This document shows, one piece after another, positions 8,628 to 18,087 of a stretch of 38,961 nucleotides of DNA (its first letter is position 1; each line of letters opens with the position of its first letter). A program made the translations under genes and the position numbers. The notes below the pieces were generated by a model that was not told the DNA's origin, did no database searches, and saw only the letters and a list, made by a program, of their open reading frames with translations. This stretch comes from a bacterium BMS3Abin04 (GTDB lineage Bacteria > Bacteroidota > Ignavibacteria > Ignavibacteriales > Melioribacteraceae): contig BDSW01000295.1 of assembly GCA_002898175.1 (NCBI GenBank), positions 1 to 38,961 of the forward strand, in the 5' to 3' direction.

Positions 8628-9551
8628 ATGAGAGATTATAATTTTGATGTTATTGTTTTGGGAGGCGGACCGGCGGGATTGACTGCCGGTATTTACCTTT
8701 CGCGTGCTAAAGTAAAGTCCGTTATCTTAAACGAAGGTACAGTCGGTGGTCAGACTGTTTTAACACATGAAATTGCAAACTATCCCGGAATTGATAGTGT
8801 TAACGGTTTTCAATTAGCACGAACTATGAAAAACCAAGCTATAAAGTTCGGCTGCGAAGTACGTGGACATTTGAAGATTACAAAGGTTGAGTTGAATGGT
8901 GACCTAAAGAGAATTGAAGTTAATAACAAAGAAACTTATACTGCGAATGCTGTGATAATTGCTTCAGGGGGAAAATCTCGAACCCTTAATGTTCCCGGAG
9001 AAAATAAATTTAAAGGAATGGGAATTTCTTACTGTGCTACATGCGACGGGGATTTTTTTACCGGTAAAGATATTATAGTTGTCGGCGGCGGTAATTCTGC
9101 TTTGGAGGAGGCGGTTGCTTTAACCAAATATGCTAAATCCGTTACAATTGTTCATCAGTTCGATAATTTTCAAGCATTCCCACATGCCGTTAAAGAAGCT
9201 CAAAACAATGATAAGATTAAGTTTATTATGGAATCCGAAATCACGGAATTTATAGGAGATGAGCAGCTTGAGAAAGTGAAGATTGAAAATCAGAGGACAA
9301 AAGAAATATCTGAAATGGAAATTGACGGTGTCTTTATTTTAATTGGTTATGTCCCTAATACTGAGATGTTTGAAGGAATTATTGAATTAAATGAAAGCAA
9401 AGAAATAATTACCGATAAAGATTTAAAGACCAATATCCCTGGTGTTTTTGCAGCCGGTGATTCTGTTCAGAAGAAATACAGACAAATAACTACAGCCGTA
9501 GCAGACGGAACTATTGCAGCCCTCAACTCTATTAAATATATCAATTCTTAA
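8628..9551 (+). CDS. trxB: Thioredoxin reductase
   Basis: GGGPAGLTAGIYLSRA, redox motif CATCDG, GGGNSALEEA, FAAGDSVQKKYRQITTAVADGTIAA. Confidence 0.93.
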   Translation: MRDYNFDVIVLGGGPAGLTAGIYLSRAKVKSVILNEGTVGGQTVLTHEIANYPGIDSVNGFQLARTMKNQAIKFGCEVRGHLKITKVELNGDLKRIEVNNKETYTANAVIIASGGKSRTLNVPGENKFKGMGISYCATCDGDFFTGKDIIVVGGGNSALEEAVALTKYAKSVTIVHQFDNFQAFPHAVKEAQNNDKIKFIMESEITEFIGDEQLEKVKIENQRTKEISEMEIDGVFILIGYVPNTEMFEGIIELNESKEIITDKDLKTNIPGVFAAGDSVQKKYRQITTAVADGTIAALNSIKYINS

Positions 9552-9556
9552 AATTG

Positions 9557-9599
9557 TGCAAACTAAACAATTATCCAAAAGTTTAGTTTGCATTTTTTT
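9557..9599 (+). terminator. Rho-independent terminator after trxB
   Basis: Perfect 12-bp stem tgcaaactaaac/gtttagtttgca followed by T7. Confidence 0.9.
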
Positions 9600-9697
9600 A
9601 TTTTAGTATTAACTTGCAAATTGTATCCTAATCAAGTACTTTTCACAATTCTTATATCAATATTTATTCCTAACTAACTCAAAATAAAGAGGGTAGA

Positions 9698-11533
9698 ATG
9701 CAAGAGAAACTTATAGAATGTGTCCCTAATTTTTCCGAAGGACGCGATATGACAATAATTAAACAAATTACTGATGAGATTGAAAAAGTTGAACATGTAA
9801 AATTACTTGATGTTGATCCTGGCCCGGATATGAACAGAACTGTTGTTACGTTTATTGGATCGCCCGATGGAGTTAGTGAAGCGGCATTTAATGCAATTAA
9901 AAAAGCTTCGGAATTGATTGACATGACTAAACATCACGGATCACATCCGAGGATGGGAGCAACGGATGTTTGTCCGTTTGTTCCGGTCAGCGGGATAACT
10001 ACGGAAGAATGTATCGAGTTATCAAAAATAGTAGCAAAGCGTGTTGGAGAGGAATTGAAAATCCCGGTATATTTATATGAAAAATCAGCTCAAAAAAAAG
10101 AAAGAGAGAATTTAGCAATCATTCGTCAAGGTGAATATGAAGCTTTACCTGAAAAGCTGAAAAAAGAGGAATGGAAACCGGATTTTGGTCCTGCCGAATT
10201 TAATGCTAAAGCGGGAGCAACCGTAATTGGTGTAAGAGAATTTTTAATTGCATACAATATTAGCTTAAACACAAGAGAAAAATTACATGCTACAGATATA
10301 GCTTTTGAACTTAGAGAGAAAGGAAGATCGGCAAGACGACCGGTTGCTAAACCATTTTATTATAAATCACCGCAAATATTAAAATATAGAGAAGGAGTGT
10401 ATCCTTGCGGTGAATGTGATTTTGTTGGAAAGACATTAGATGAAACAGTTGAGCACTGTAAAAATGTTCATGATTATGATTTAATAGAACTATTGAAACT
10501 AAATGGAATAAATCCCAAAAAGGTTGAAGGAAAATCTGTAAAGAAAAAAGGTAAGTTTAGGTATTGTAAGGCGATAGGCTGGATAGTTAAAGAATATGAT
10601 AGGGCTCAGATTTCTATAAATTTGACTAATTATAAAGTTACTTCTATGCAGAATGTCTTAAACGAAACGAGAAAACTTGCTGCTGAACGCGGGTTAGTTG
10701 TAACCGGAAGTGAAATTGTAGGAATGGTGCCTTTTCCTGCTCTATTAGAAGCCGGAAAGTATTATTTAAGGAAACAGGGAAGACCGACCGGTATACCGGT
10801 AAAAGATATTTTAGAAACTGCCGTACAGTCTTTGGGTCTGCGTGATGTTTCTGATTTTAATATTGAAGAGCGTGTTTTAGGTTTACCGAGAGTTTCGAGA
10901 GATGCTTTGGTTTCTATGAAACTAAATGATTTTGTTGATGAAGTATCACGCGAATCACCTGCACCGGGAGGCGGTTCAATTGCTGCGTTAGCCGGAGCAT
11001 TGGGAGCATCATTATCTTCTATGGTGAGTACACTTACTGCAAACAAACGAGGTACTGAAGAGATTGATGGTATTTTAAATACTGCTGCCGATAAGTGTCA
11101 AGAGATTAAAAATTCACTTATTAGAGCAATTGATGATGACACTAATGCATTTAATGATTTTATGAATGCAAAGCGGTTGCCGGCTAAAACCGAAGAAGAA
11201 AAAAGAGTAAGGGAAAATGCAATGTTGGAAGGACTGAAACAAGCTGTTATGGTTCCATTGAATACGGCAAAACAAAGCTTGGAGGTTATTAAAATTGCCG
11301 AGACTGTTGTTGAATACGGAAATCCGAATTCAATTACGGATGTTGGAGTTGGTGCGCAAATGGCTTACTCAGGAGTATTAGGCGGAATATATAATGTCCT
11401 TATAAACTTAAAAGAAATTAACGATGAAGATTTTGTAAACGAGATGAAAGCAACATGCTCTAAATTGGAATCGGATGCAAAGAAACGTACAGAAAAGTTA
11501 CTAGGAAAAGTAGAGAGTAGAATAACAAAATAA
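9698..11533 (+). CDS. ftcD: Glutamate formimidoyltransferase / formimidoyltetrahydrofolate cyclodeaminase fusion
   Basis: IECVPNFSEGRD N-terminus; AIGWIVKEYDRAQISINLTN; cyclodeaminase domain SPAPGGGSIAALAGALGA. Confidence 0.93.
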   Translation: MQEKLIECVPNFSEGRDMTIIKQITDEIEKVEHVKLLDVDPGPDMNRTVVTFIGSPDGVSEAAFNAIKKASELIDMTKHHGSHPRMGATDVCPFVPVSGITTEECIELSKIVAKRVGEELKIPVYLYEKSAQKKERENLAIIRQGEYEALPEKLKKEEWKPDFGPAEFNAKAGATVIGVREFLIAYNISLNTREKLHATDIAFELREKGRSARRPVAKPFYYKSPQILKYREGVYPCGECDFVGKTLDETVEHCKNVHDYDLIELLKLNGINPKKVEGKSVKKKGKFRYCKAIGWIVKEYDRAQISINLTNYKVTSMQNVLNETRKLAAERGLVVTGSEIVGMVPFPALLEAGKYYLRKQGRPTGIPVKDILETAVQSLGLRDVSDFNIEERVLGLPRVSRDALVSMKLNDFVDEVSRESPAPGGGSIAALAGALGASLSSMVSTLTANKRGTEEIDGILNTAADKCQEIKNSLIRAIDDDTNAFNDFMNAKRLPAKTEEEKRVRENAMLEGLKQAVMVPLNTAKQSLEVIKIAETVVEYGNPNSITDVGVGAQMAYSGVLGGIYNVLINLKEINDEDFVNEMKATCSKLESDAKKRTEKLLGKVESRITK

Positions 11534-11590
11534 ATGAAATTGTGTATCTGTAATGGTTTTATAGCTATTAGACATGGTTTGTGGCAGTAT

Positions 11591-12832
11591 TTAATTATAT
11601 AAATAATAATTACTGGAAATCTTCTTAAACTCGTCTACATCTTTTTTCAGAATAGGTTCAATATCCGAATATTTCCATCTTTTCAAAAATTCCAATCTAA
11701 TTTTATTAGTTCCTATTACTTTATCAAAAGCATTGACTTCTACTTTTGTCGCGAGAGAAAAGATATTCTTGTTGGGATTTAGTTTATGAACGAGTTCAGT
11801 AATAATAAATTGAATCTGAGTGAGTTTAACAGAATGATAATCAGTTATAAAGATTTGTACACCTTTTAATGTGCTGCCTTTTCCAAATGCATAGTATGGT
11901 TTGTAGTAAATTGGACGGAAAATAACTCCCTGTAAATGTCTCTTATTTAATTCAGATGATAATTTTTGAGCATCTATCCATTCGGTAGCAAAAGTTTTGA
12001 AAGGAAGTGTATAACCGACACCAATTGACACTGCATCTCTGAGCTCGCCAATTATTCCAGTCATTGCATAAAAAAATGAAGTTTCCCAAGTAGGAATATG
12101 AGGAGAAGTAGGAACCCAAAGCAAACCTGTCTCTCCAAAAGTCATATTTCTTTTCCAATTTTTCATGGGTATAACAATTAATTTACACCGTTCGTGATTC
12201 CGGAGCATCCCCTCCTCGTTCAACAATTTTGCTAGTTCTCCGGAAGTTAACCCATAGACATAAGGTATTTCAAATTCGCTGACAAAAGACTTATACTTTT
12301 CATCAATTAGATTACCTTCAACAATATTTCCACCCAGCGGGTTTGGTCTGTCTAAAACTACAAATTCAATATTGTTCTCAGCAGCAGCTTCCATTGCAAG
12401 CCCCATAGTAGAAATAAAAGTATATGAGCGCGAACCGATATCTTGAATATCGTAGACCAGAACATCAATTCCTGTCAGCATTTCTTTTGTGGGTTCTCTT
12501 GTTTTGCCGTAAAGAGAATAAACAGGAAGACCGGTGATGCTATCAATTTGGGATTTTACTTTTGCTCCTCCCTCAAAATCTCCCCTTACTCCGTGCTCCG
12601 GTCCGAATAATGCAACAAGGTTGATGTTTTTAAAAAGAATATCAATGGTTGAACGTAATTTGCTGTCTACTCCGGTGGGATTTGTAATAAGTCCAACTCT
12701 TTTGTTTTTCAGTATATCGAAATTTCGTTCTTGCAATACTTCAATACCCAATTTAACTTTTGGTTGCACGGCATTAGTTATATAAGTGACCGAAGTAAAA
12801 AGTATGATTAGAAAAGTAAAGAATGCTTTCAA
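11591..12832 (-). CDS. DUF1343 family protein (NamZ-like exo-beta-N-acetylmuramidase)
   Basis: Signal peptide; GLITNPTGVD, LFGPEHGVRGD, VYDIQDIGSRSYTFISTM, VLDRPNPLGG. Confidence 0.88.
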   Translation of the reverse strand: MKAFFTFLIILFTSVTYITNAVQPKVKLGIEVLQERNFDILKNKRVGLITNPTGVDSKLRSTIDILFKNINLVALFGPEHGVRGDFEGGAKVKSQIDSITGLPVYSLYGKTREPTKEMLTGIDVLVYDIQDIGSRSYTFISTMGLAMEAAAENNIEFVVLDRPNPLGGNIVEGNLIDEKYKSFVSEFEIPYVYGLTSGELAKLLNEEGMLRNHERCKLIVIPMKNWKRNMTFGETGLLWVPTSPHIPTWETSFFYAMTGIIGELRDAVSIGVGYTLPFKTFATEWIDAQKLSSELNKRHLQGVIFRPIYYKPYYAFGKGSTLKGVQIFITDYHSVKLTQIQFIITELVHKLNPNKNIFSLATKVEVNAFDKVIGTNKIRLEFLKRWKYSDIEPILKKDVDEFKKISSNYYLYN

Positions 12833-13431
12833 GAAGAAATCTCCCTTGTAATTGAATTGAAAATAGAATCTGCAGTTTTTGTTATATCTATACTTAGTGT
12901 GGATGTACGTCTTTTATAATTCGTTTTTAATTCTTCAATTTTTATGTATTTTATTTTCTTTGTTACAAGCAAATTGCTAATTTGAACTGAGGCTTTGATT
13001 AAAATTGCAGCCGTTGCAATTTCAGAATAATAATCCTTACTACCGAAATCTTTAACAGTCGCTAAAAATGAAATTACTTCATTGCAATGTTTTATCAAAT
13101 CTATATATAATTCAATTGATTCATTCACTTGAATTTCATTGTTGTTTGATTCGTCTGAAAACAATTGTTCTTTTTGCTTTGGTCGATTATTAAAAATTTT
13201 GGTAAGTTGTTTAAATGTTCCTCTGTATTGCTCAAGCTGAATGCGTGTTTTAGTTAGCCGTTTATTCACTTCGGAATATTCACTTCCTGTTTCGGAAAGA
13301 TAACAAACCATACCTCCAAAACTTGATGCAATTGCCGCCAGTAAAGAAGCAATATTAAATGGATTCCCAATAAGTAATCCGTCTGAAATATCGTCTAAGT
13401 AATCGTCAATTTGTTTGCGGTATAAATCCAT
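12829..13431 (-). CDS. Cyclodeaminase (FTCD_C)-like protein, divergent
   Basis: ASLLAAIASSFGGMVCYLS and EVISFLATVKDFGSKDYYSEIATAAILIKASVQISNLLV align with ALAGALGASLSSMVSTL and EVIKIAETVVEYGNPNSITDVGVGAQMAYSGVLGGIYNVLI of FtcD; 4-nt overlap with the namZ-like gene. Confidence 0.7.
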   Translation of the reverse strand: MDLYRKQIDDYLDDISDGLLIGNPFNIASLLAAIASSFGGMVCYLSETGSEYSEVNKRLTKTRIQLEQYRGTFKQLTKIFNNRPKQKEQLFSDESNNNEIQVNESIELYIDLIKHCNEVISFLATVKDFGSKDYYSEIATAAILIKASVQISNLLVTKKIKYIKIEELKTNYKRRTSTLSIDITKTADSIFNSITREISS

Positions 13432-13437
13432 ATAAAT

Positions 13438-14685
13438 TTAACCTAAGTTGTTATAAATTATTTCGCCATTTTTTACCGTCATGCAGTTTAAGTTTTTCTC
13501 AACGGAATATACAATGTCTGAATATTCACTTGTGTTAAAAATAGCCATGTCGGCTTTTTTCCCTATTTCCAAACTCCCGATTGAGTTTTGCATACCAAGA
13601 GCATTTGCGGCATTAATAGTTACTGCAGAAATTGTCTCTTCAATTGTCATGTTCATTTTTATAGCAGCTAACGACATAATAAAAGTTAAATTAGCTATGT
13701 GAGAAGAACCTGGATTATAATCTGTAGCTAAAGCTATAATTGCATTATTATCAATTAGTTTTCTTGCCGGCGCGTAACCGTAATTTAAAAAGAAAGATAC
13801 ACCGGGCAATAAAACCGCAACAGTATTACTTTTAGAAAGCTTAATAATTTCATCATTATTTAGTACTTCCAAATGATCAACACTCAATGCTTCATGCTTT
13901 AAAGCGGTTTGAAGTCCTCCTATATTATTAAATTGTTCGGTATGCAATCGAAGTTTTAACCCGTTTCTTTCTGCTGAAGTGAAAATATCGTCGATTTCTT
14001 CAGCGGAAAATGCTGTCTTTTCGCAAAACGCATCACAAAAGTTTGCTAACTTATTTTTAGAAATAAAAGGAAGCAATTCATTTTTTATTATGTTGATATA
14101 CTTTACGTGGTCATTTTTATATTCCGGCGGATAAGTATGTGCACCTAAAAAAGTAGCAACAATATTAATTTTATAAATGGAATTAAGTTTTTTTATAACT
14201 TGCAATAACTTAATCTCGTCATAGTAGCTCAAACCGTATCCGCTTTTTATTTCCAACGTTGTTATACCTTGAGAAATGAAATAGTCAATTCTGGGTCGGA
14301 TAGTTTTTAGCAATTCTTCAAACGAAGCATTTCTTACAGCTTTTACGGTAGCATTAATTCCACCTCCGGCTTCGGCAATTTCTTCATAACTTTTACCTTT
14401 CAATTTCATCCGGAATTCGTTTGCGCGGGATCCGGTAAATGCTGTATGAGTATGACATTCAACTAAACCGGGTAAAATAATTTTATCAGCAATATCAATT
14501 TCTTCATCAAAATTAAGTGAAAATATTTTGCTGTTTGGAATAAAGTCTTTCAGAATTTCGTTTTCTATAACAATGGAATGGTTTTCAATAGTAGTAAGAT
14601 TATTTGCGTCAAGACCACGTTTTACATTTTTACCTTCCGTATCTACGGAAACAATTTGGGACGCATTCTTAAAAAGTTTAATCAT
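13438..14685 (-). CDS. hutI: Imidazolonepropionase
   Basis: LPGLVECHTHTAFTGSRANEFRMKLKGKSYEEIAEAGGGI, EIKSGYGL, LATDYNPGSSHIANL. Confidence 0.95.
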   Translation of the reverse strand: MIKLFKNASQIVSVDTEGKNVKRGLDANNLTTIENHSIVIENEILKDFIPNSKIFSLNFDEEIDIADKIILPGLVECHTHTAFTGSRANEFRMKLKGKSYEEIAEAGGGINATVKAVRNASFEELLKTIRPRIDYFISQGITTLEIKSGYGLSYYDEIKLLQVIKKLNSIYKINIVATFLGAHTYPPEYKNDHVKYINIIKNELLPFISKNKLANFCDAFCEKTAFSAEEIDDIFTSAERNGLKLRLHTEQFNNIGGLQTALKHEALSVDHLEVLNNDEIIKLSKSNTVAVLLPGVSFFLNYGYAPARKLIDNNAIIALATDYNPGSSHIANLTFIMSLAAIKMNMTIEETISAVTINAANALGMQNSIGSLEIGKKADMAIFNTSEYSDIVYSVEKNLNCMTVKNGEIIYNNLG

Positions 14686-14775
14686 TATTAAAATGGAATT
14701 TTATAAATGTTTTTTAAGTAAAACTTACATCTAAATCTAATTAAAATCAGGGTTAGATAAATACTTTTAATTTTT

Positions 14776-14807
14776 TTTGTCAATGAAAGAGCATTTTTGT
14801 AAATTTG
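14776..14807 (+). promoter_or_regulatory. Putative Bacteroidetes-type promoter of glgA
   Basis: TTTG (14776-14779), 20-nt spacer, TAAATTTG (14800-14807); fits the TTTG/TAnnTTTG consensus of Bacteroidetes sigma-A. Confidence 0.6.
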
Positions 14808-14837
14808 AAGCTTAAAATTAAAGAATTTAGGAAAAAA

Positions 14838-16331
14838 ATGGCTGCCCCAAGAAAATTAAAAATTTTATTTGTTACTTCAGAAGTTGTTCCTTTTGTTAAA
14901 ACCGGTGGACTTGCGGATGTATCTTCTGCATTGCCGCGTAAGTTGCAGGAAATGGGGCATCATGTAAGAATTGTTATGCCTAAATATGGCGCTATCGATG
15001 AACGAAGATTTAAAATACATGAAGTTGTTAGGTTAAAAGATCTTACTACAACAATTGGGAAAAATGAAGTTACATTTTCTATCCGTTCTTCATTTCTAGT
15101 CGGTGCAAAGGAGAGAGTACAGCTATATTTAGTAGATAATAATCATTATTTCGGAATAAGAAGAAGTCTTTATTCGGATCCTATAACCGGGAAAGATTTT
15201 CCTGATAATGATGAGAGATTTATTCTTCTTGCTAAATCGGTTTTTGAATTAGTTAAAAAACTTGGTTGGATACCAGATATAATTCACTGCAACGACTGGC
15301 AAGGCGGTCTTATTCCCATTTACCTAAAAACAATTTATAAAGATGATCCTATGTTTAGTAATGTAAAGACTGTTTTTACTATTCATAATTTAGCTTATAA
15401 AGGTGAATTCCCTAAATCCTCTTTTGCAAAAACCGGGTTGCCGGATGAACTTAATTCCTCAAAAGAAATTCTTAATGATGGAAAGTTTAGTTTCATGCGC
15501 AGCGGTTTAATATATGCGGATGTTCTTACAACAGTAAGTGAAACTTATGCTAATGAAATTAGTAGGTATAAGGAATTTAGCAACGGTCTTCACGATGTAT
15601 TGAAGAAAAGGAAGGATTCGTTATTTGGCATTACAAACGGTATAGATATTAAATTATGGAACCCTGAAACGGATAAACAAATTCCAAAAAAATACTCTAT
15701 CAAAAATCTTGAAAATAAACTAGTTAATAAAAAAGCTTTAGCAGAAAAATTTGGTTTACAATTAGTAGAAGATAAACCAATAATTGGCTTAATTTCCAGA
15801 CTTTATGACAGTAAAGGAATTGATTTAGTTCAAAAAGCATTTAAAGATTTATTAGGTTTAGACGTATATTTTGTTTTGCTTGGTACGGGCGATAAAAAGT
15901 ACCACCAGTTTTTTGAAAAGGCTTTAATGAAATATCCCGGTAAATTTTCTTGCTACTTAGGTTTTGATGACGGTCTTGCCCATTTGGTAGAAGCCGGAGC
16001 CGATATGTTATTAATACCTTCAAAATATGAACCTTGCGGTCTTAATCAAATGTATAGTTTAGTTTATGGAACAGTTCCTATTGTTCGAGCAACAGGCGGT
16101 TTAGCCGATACAGTTTTTAAGTTTAATGAAAAAGATGGGTCCGGTAACGGTTTTGTATTTAAAAAGTATGATGCTGCAGATATGTTAAAAGAAGTTAAAA
16201 GAGCCGTTAAAATATATAATTCGGATAAAAAAGTTTGGACTAAGATAATAAAAGCGGGAATGCGCTCTAATTTTAGTTGGCAATCTTCAGCTAAAAAATA
16301 TGTTGATATATATAAAAAAGTTTTAAGCTAA
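14838..16331 (+). CDS. glgA: Glycogen synthase (ADP-glucose type)
   Basis: KILFVTSEVVPFVKTGGLADV, HCNDWQ, EPCGLNQMYSLVYGTVPIVRATGGLADTV; ATG at 14838 preferred over the TTG at 14805, which overlaps the promoter motif. Confidence 0.93.
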   Translation: MAAPRKLKILFVTSEVVPFVKTGGLADVSSALPRKLQEMGHHVRIVMPKYGAIDERRFKIHEVVRLKDLTTTIGKNEVTFSIRSSFLVGAKERVQLYLVDNNHYFGIRRSLYSDPITGKDFPDNDERFILLAKSVFELVKKLGWIPDIIHCNDWQGGLIPIYLKTIYKDDPMFSNVKTVFTIHNLAYKGEFPKSSFAKTGLPDELNSSKEILNDGKFSFMRSGLIYADVLTTVSETYANEISRYKEFSNGLHDVLKKRKDSLFGITNGIDIKLWNPETDKQIPKKYSIKNLENKLVNKKALAEKFGLQLVEDKPIIGLISRLYDSKGIDLVQKAFKDLLGLDVYFVLLGTGDKKYHQFFEKALMKYPGKFSCYLGFDDGLAHLVEAGADMLLIPSKYEPCGLNQMYSLVYGTVPIVRATGGLADTVFKFNEKDGSGNGFVFKKYDAADMLKEVKRAVKIYNSDKKVWTKIIKAGMRSNFSWQSSAKKYVDIYKKVLS

Positions 16332-16333
16332 AA

Positions 16334-16912
16334 TTGATGTCCGATAAAGCAGTATTTTTGGACCGAGACGGTACTATTAATAAAGATCCCGGTTATTTGG
16401 GTGAGCCTGATAAAGTTGAGCTACTACCAGGTGTTGCAAAAGGCATTTCATTATTAAGAAATAAATTGAAATTTAAAATAATTGTTATTTCAAATCAATC
16501 CGGGATTACGAGAGGACTTATAAGCAAAAGTGATGTTGATGCAGTAAATAATAAAATAAATGATTTGCTGAAATTGGAAAATACCTCGGTCGATGCTTTT
16601 TATTATTGTCCATACCATCCCGATTTTGATCCGCCGGATAAAACCGAGTGTAGGAAACCTTCTCCAAATATGATACTTAGAGCAGCAAAAGATTTGAACC
16701 TGGATCTATCGAAGTCGTATATGGTTGGCGATGTTTTGTCGGATGTTACTGCCGGCAACAAAGCTGGAACTAAAACAGTGTTGTTAAGGTTAGATGATAG
16801 TGCTAAAACAAATAACTTGAATTATGATGAAAAAACTCCCAATTTTATAGCTTCGAATTTTTTAGATGCATGCAAATTTATTCAAAACGATTATTTAGGA
16901 AATATTTCTTGA
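16334..16912 (+). CDS. gmhB: HAD-IIIA hydrolase, D-glycero-D-manno-heptose 1,7-bisphosphate phosphatase-like
   Basis: FLDRDGTINKDPGYL, ISNQSGITRG, CPYHPD, CRKPSPNMI, MVGDVLSDV. Confidence 0.88.
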   Translation: MMSDKAVFLDRDGTINKDPGYLGEPDKVELLPGVAKGISLLRNKLKFKIIVISNQSGITRGLISKSDVDAVNNKINDLLKLENTSVDAFYYCPYHPDFDPPDKTECRKPSPNMILRAAKDLNLDLSKSYMVGDVLSDVTAGNKAGTKTVLLRLDDSAKTNNLNYDEKTPNFIASNFLDACKFIQNDYLGNIS

Positions 16913-18087
16913 GAAAATTATATATTTTATCCGTTTTATTTATCACTGCATTACTTCTTATTACTGCGTGTAATGATGATCCGACATCAATTGGAGAAAG
17001 TTTAATTCCTAACTCCGACAAAGTAAATGTTGACAGTTTAACTATTACATCCAGCAAAGCTTCGGTAAACAGCTTTATAGAAACTATTAAAAAAGGAACA
17101 TCACCAAGATTACTGCTTGGAAAGTATAAAAATATTGAATCGAGAATGCTGGTTAAATTCTTTTCGCTAATTCCGGATTCTGTTTTAACCCCGTTGAAAG
17201 AGAATCAGATTGATGTCGTTGATTCTTGGGTAGAACTTTATCCGGAATATTCAATAGGCGACTCCTCCAACCAACTTCAATTTTCCGTGAAGCATATTAA
17301 TTCCGGTTGGATTGCAAAGAACTTTGTCTGGGATAGTTTGCAAATGTTAAATTATGACCAGAACGATATAGCGTCGCAATTTGTTTATACAGATTCCTTA
17401 ATTACATTTAATGTAAATACCGACGTTGTAAAAGAATGGTTAAGAAGTAGAGTTGATGACTCACTTCCGGAAAATAACGGACTTCTTTTTACACCTTTGA
17501 ATGAAGGCCGGGTATTGGGATTTCAATCGGTTGCATTTGTAGTAAATGATAAAGCCCCAAAATTAAAAATAGTGGTACATAAACAAGGTGCATTTACCGA
17601 TACTATTACGGCAATACCATCCAGAAGTGTACATGTTATGGATGGAACGAAGCCGGAAGAAACCCCACAAAATATTACATTACAAGACGGACTTGCACTA
17701 CATTCTAAATTTTGGATTGATGTTACTAAAATCCCTCAGAATTCAGCTGTAAATAAATCTATACTAACATTTAACATTAATGTTTCAGCTTCTGATGAAG
17801 GCTCGATAAAAACCGATACTCTCGGCTTGTTTTTTTATAAAGACTCTACAGCAAATGTAGTAGACTCCGCATCAAAAGTTTTATTGATCAGAGAAGGGGA
17901 TCAGTTTAGCGGCGATTTTACACGAATACTTCAGCGTTGGATAGACGGGGATAATAATCAAGGCGTTAGAATTTATCTGACCGATGAAAGACGTGCGCTA
18001 AATAAAGTGGTTCTTTATTCCAATAGTGCCTCTAATATTGCAAAAAAACCAAAATTAACAGTATATTACACTGAAAAGAATAAATGA
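16909..18087 (+). CDS. Putative lipoprotein (DUF4270-like/carbohydrate-binding-like, uncharacterised)
   Basis: Likely TTG start overlapping the upstream stop, giving a lipoprotein signal RKLYILSVLFITALLLITAC; the track start at 16870 would place a non-signal sequence first. Confidence 0.65.
   Translation: MRKLYILSVLFITALLLITACNDDPTSIGESLIPNSDKVNVDSLTITSSKASVNSFIETIKKGTSPRLLLGKYKNIESRMLVKFFSLIPDSVLTPLKENQIDVVDSWVELYPEYSIGDSSNQLQFSVKHINSGWIAKNFVWDSLQMLNYDQNDIASQFVYTDSLITFNVNTDVVKEWLRSRVDDSLPENNGLLFTPLNEGRVLGFQSVAFVVNDKAPKLKIVVHKQGAFTDTITAIPSRSVHVMDGTKPEETPQNITLQDGLALHSKFWIDVTKIPQNSAVNKSILTFNINVSASDEGSIKTDTLGLFFYKDSTANVVDSASKVLLIREGDQFSGDFTRILQRWIDGDNNQGVRIYLTDERRALNKVVLYSNSASNIAKKPKLTVYYTEKNK

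Noticed and set aside
9679-9924. 81-aa minus ORF antisense to ftcD, and similar short antisense ORFs (3980-4162, 10762-11046, 12534-12785, 14528-14734, 18617-18847, 34767-35039, 36651-36929)
   Set aside because: Mirror ORFs of strongly supported coding genes, with no independent evidence
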